Assembly: GCA_030637205.1 (NCBI GenBank)
Contig: DAOVVL010000144.1
Span: forward strand, 1-5,918
Direction: 5' to 3'
Origin: Thalassospiraceae bacterium
GTDB taxonomy: Bacteria > Pseudomonadota > Alphaproteobacteria > Rhodospirillales > Magnetovibrionaceae
DNA: 5,918 nucleotides
The first letter of the stretch is position 1. The number at the start of each line of letters is the position of its first letter. A program made the position numbers and the translations under genes. Below are positions 5,468 to 5,918 of the stretch, piece by piece. A model generated the notes under the pieces. It was given only the letters and a program-made list of their open reading frames with translations, was not told the DNA's origin and ran no database searches.

Positions 5468-5918
5468 ATGGAATTCATTGAAATCATATCCGCCATGGTC
5501 GTGGTTATCATTGCTGTCGTGGCGCTGGTGCTGGGATTGGCGTTTCGCAAGTCCAACGACGCGTCAGATTTGCTGGCCCAAGCACAGGCTGAAACGCAAA
5601 ACCAGTCACAGACCAAAGCAATGGCCGAACTGATGGGCCAGATCAAGCTGCTCAGCGAAACCCAGTCCCAGGCGACCAGCCAGTTGGCGCGCACCATGGA
5701 AGAACGCCTCGAAGCCGTATCCAAGCGACTGGGCGATGGGCTGAACAAACATACCGAAACCACCGGCGACGCCATGAAGCAGGTCCATGAACGCCTTGCC
5801 GTGATCGACACCGCGCAAAAAAACCTGACCGATCTTTCAAGCCAGGTGGTGGAACTTCAAGATGTACTTTCCAACAAACAGGCCCGTGGCGCATTTGGCG
5901 AAGTACAACTGGAAAACC
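5468..5918 (+). CDS. rmuC: RmuC-family DNA recombination protein, N-terminal part (cut by right edge)
   Basis: The frame from ATG 5468 stays open to the window end (150 codons of an expected 350-500). RmuC proteins are linked to limiting inversion and recombination at short inverted repeats; their core resembles restriction-type nucleases. Residues 4-26 form one N-terminal membrane helix (IEIISAMVVVIIAVVALVLG). A long Gln/Glu/Lys-rich region at about 31-130, probably coiled coil, follows. Residues 134-150 give the family hallmark LSNKQARGAFGEVQLEN at the entry to the RmuC domain. The nuclease-like core lies beyond the window, so its integrity cannot be judged. In-frame TGA at 5447-5449 limits the start to ATG 5468 or the internal ATG 5495; 5468 keeps the whole membrane helix. 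No clear ribosome site is seen. It lies 51 bp after the HD-GYP stop in the same direction, so co-transcription is possible. Confidence 0.93.
   Translation, partial: MEFIEIISAMVVVIIAVVALVLGLAFRKSNDASDLLAQAQAETQNQSQTKAMAELMGQIKLLSETQSQATSQLARTMEERLEAVSKRLGDGLNKHTETTGDAMKQVHERLAVIDTAQKNLTDLSSQVVELQDVLSNKQARGAFGEVQLEN

Overview
The window looks like a housekeeping chromosomal segment of an alphaproteobacterium. Gene order and protein character suggest something near the Rhodospirillales, but that placement is inferred from memory of family sequences and was not tested. There are six genes: four complete or nearly certain, and two cut by the window edges. I see no tRNA, rRNA, CRISPR array, insertion sequence or integration site.

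The minus strand carries a translation and RNA-modification block. From right to left it is def (peptide deformylase), fmt (methionyl-tRNA formyltransferase, overlapping def by ATGA), then truA (tRNA pseudouridine synthase), and 4 bp after truA a gene for an unknown small membrane protein that runs off the left edge. Fmt formylates the initiator Met-tRNA and Def removes the formyl group from the nascent protein, so the overlapping pair is a functional unit. The right edge holds the 5' part of rmuC on the plus strand.

Two plus-strand genes interrupt this otherwise ordinary block. Between fmt and truA sits an uncharacterised, mostly helical soluble protein of about 380 residues with a charged disordered tail. 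Between def and rmuC sits a six-helix membrane protein with HAMP and HD-GYP domains, probably a cyclic-di-GMP phosphodiesterase that keeps all expected metal ligands. The HD-GYP gene and the unknown gene are the accessory content of the window.

The best non-coding signals lie in the 177 bp between truA and the unknown gene. They are a good sigma-70-type promoter (TTGCCA, 17 bp, TAAATT) with a perfect TGCCAA/TTGGCA palindrome in its -35/spacer region, followed by two identical 10-bp direct repeats. This looks like a regulated promoter. The unknown gene and fmt converge with only 6 bp between stop codons, so any terminators must lie inside coding sequence. A perfect 8-bp inverted repeat lies in the right place for that.
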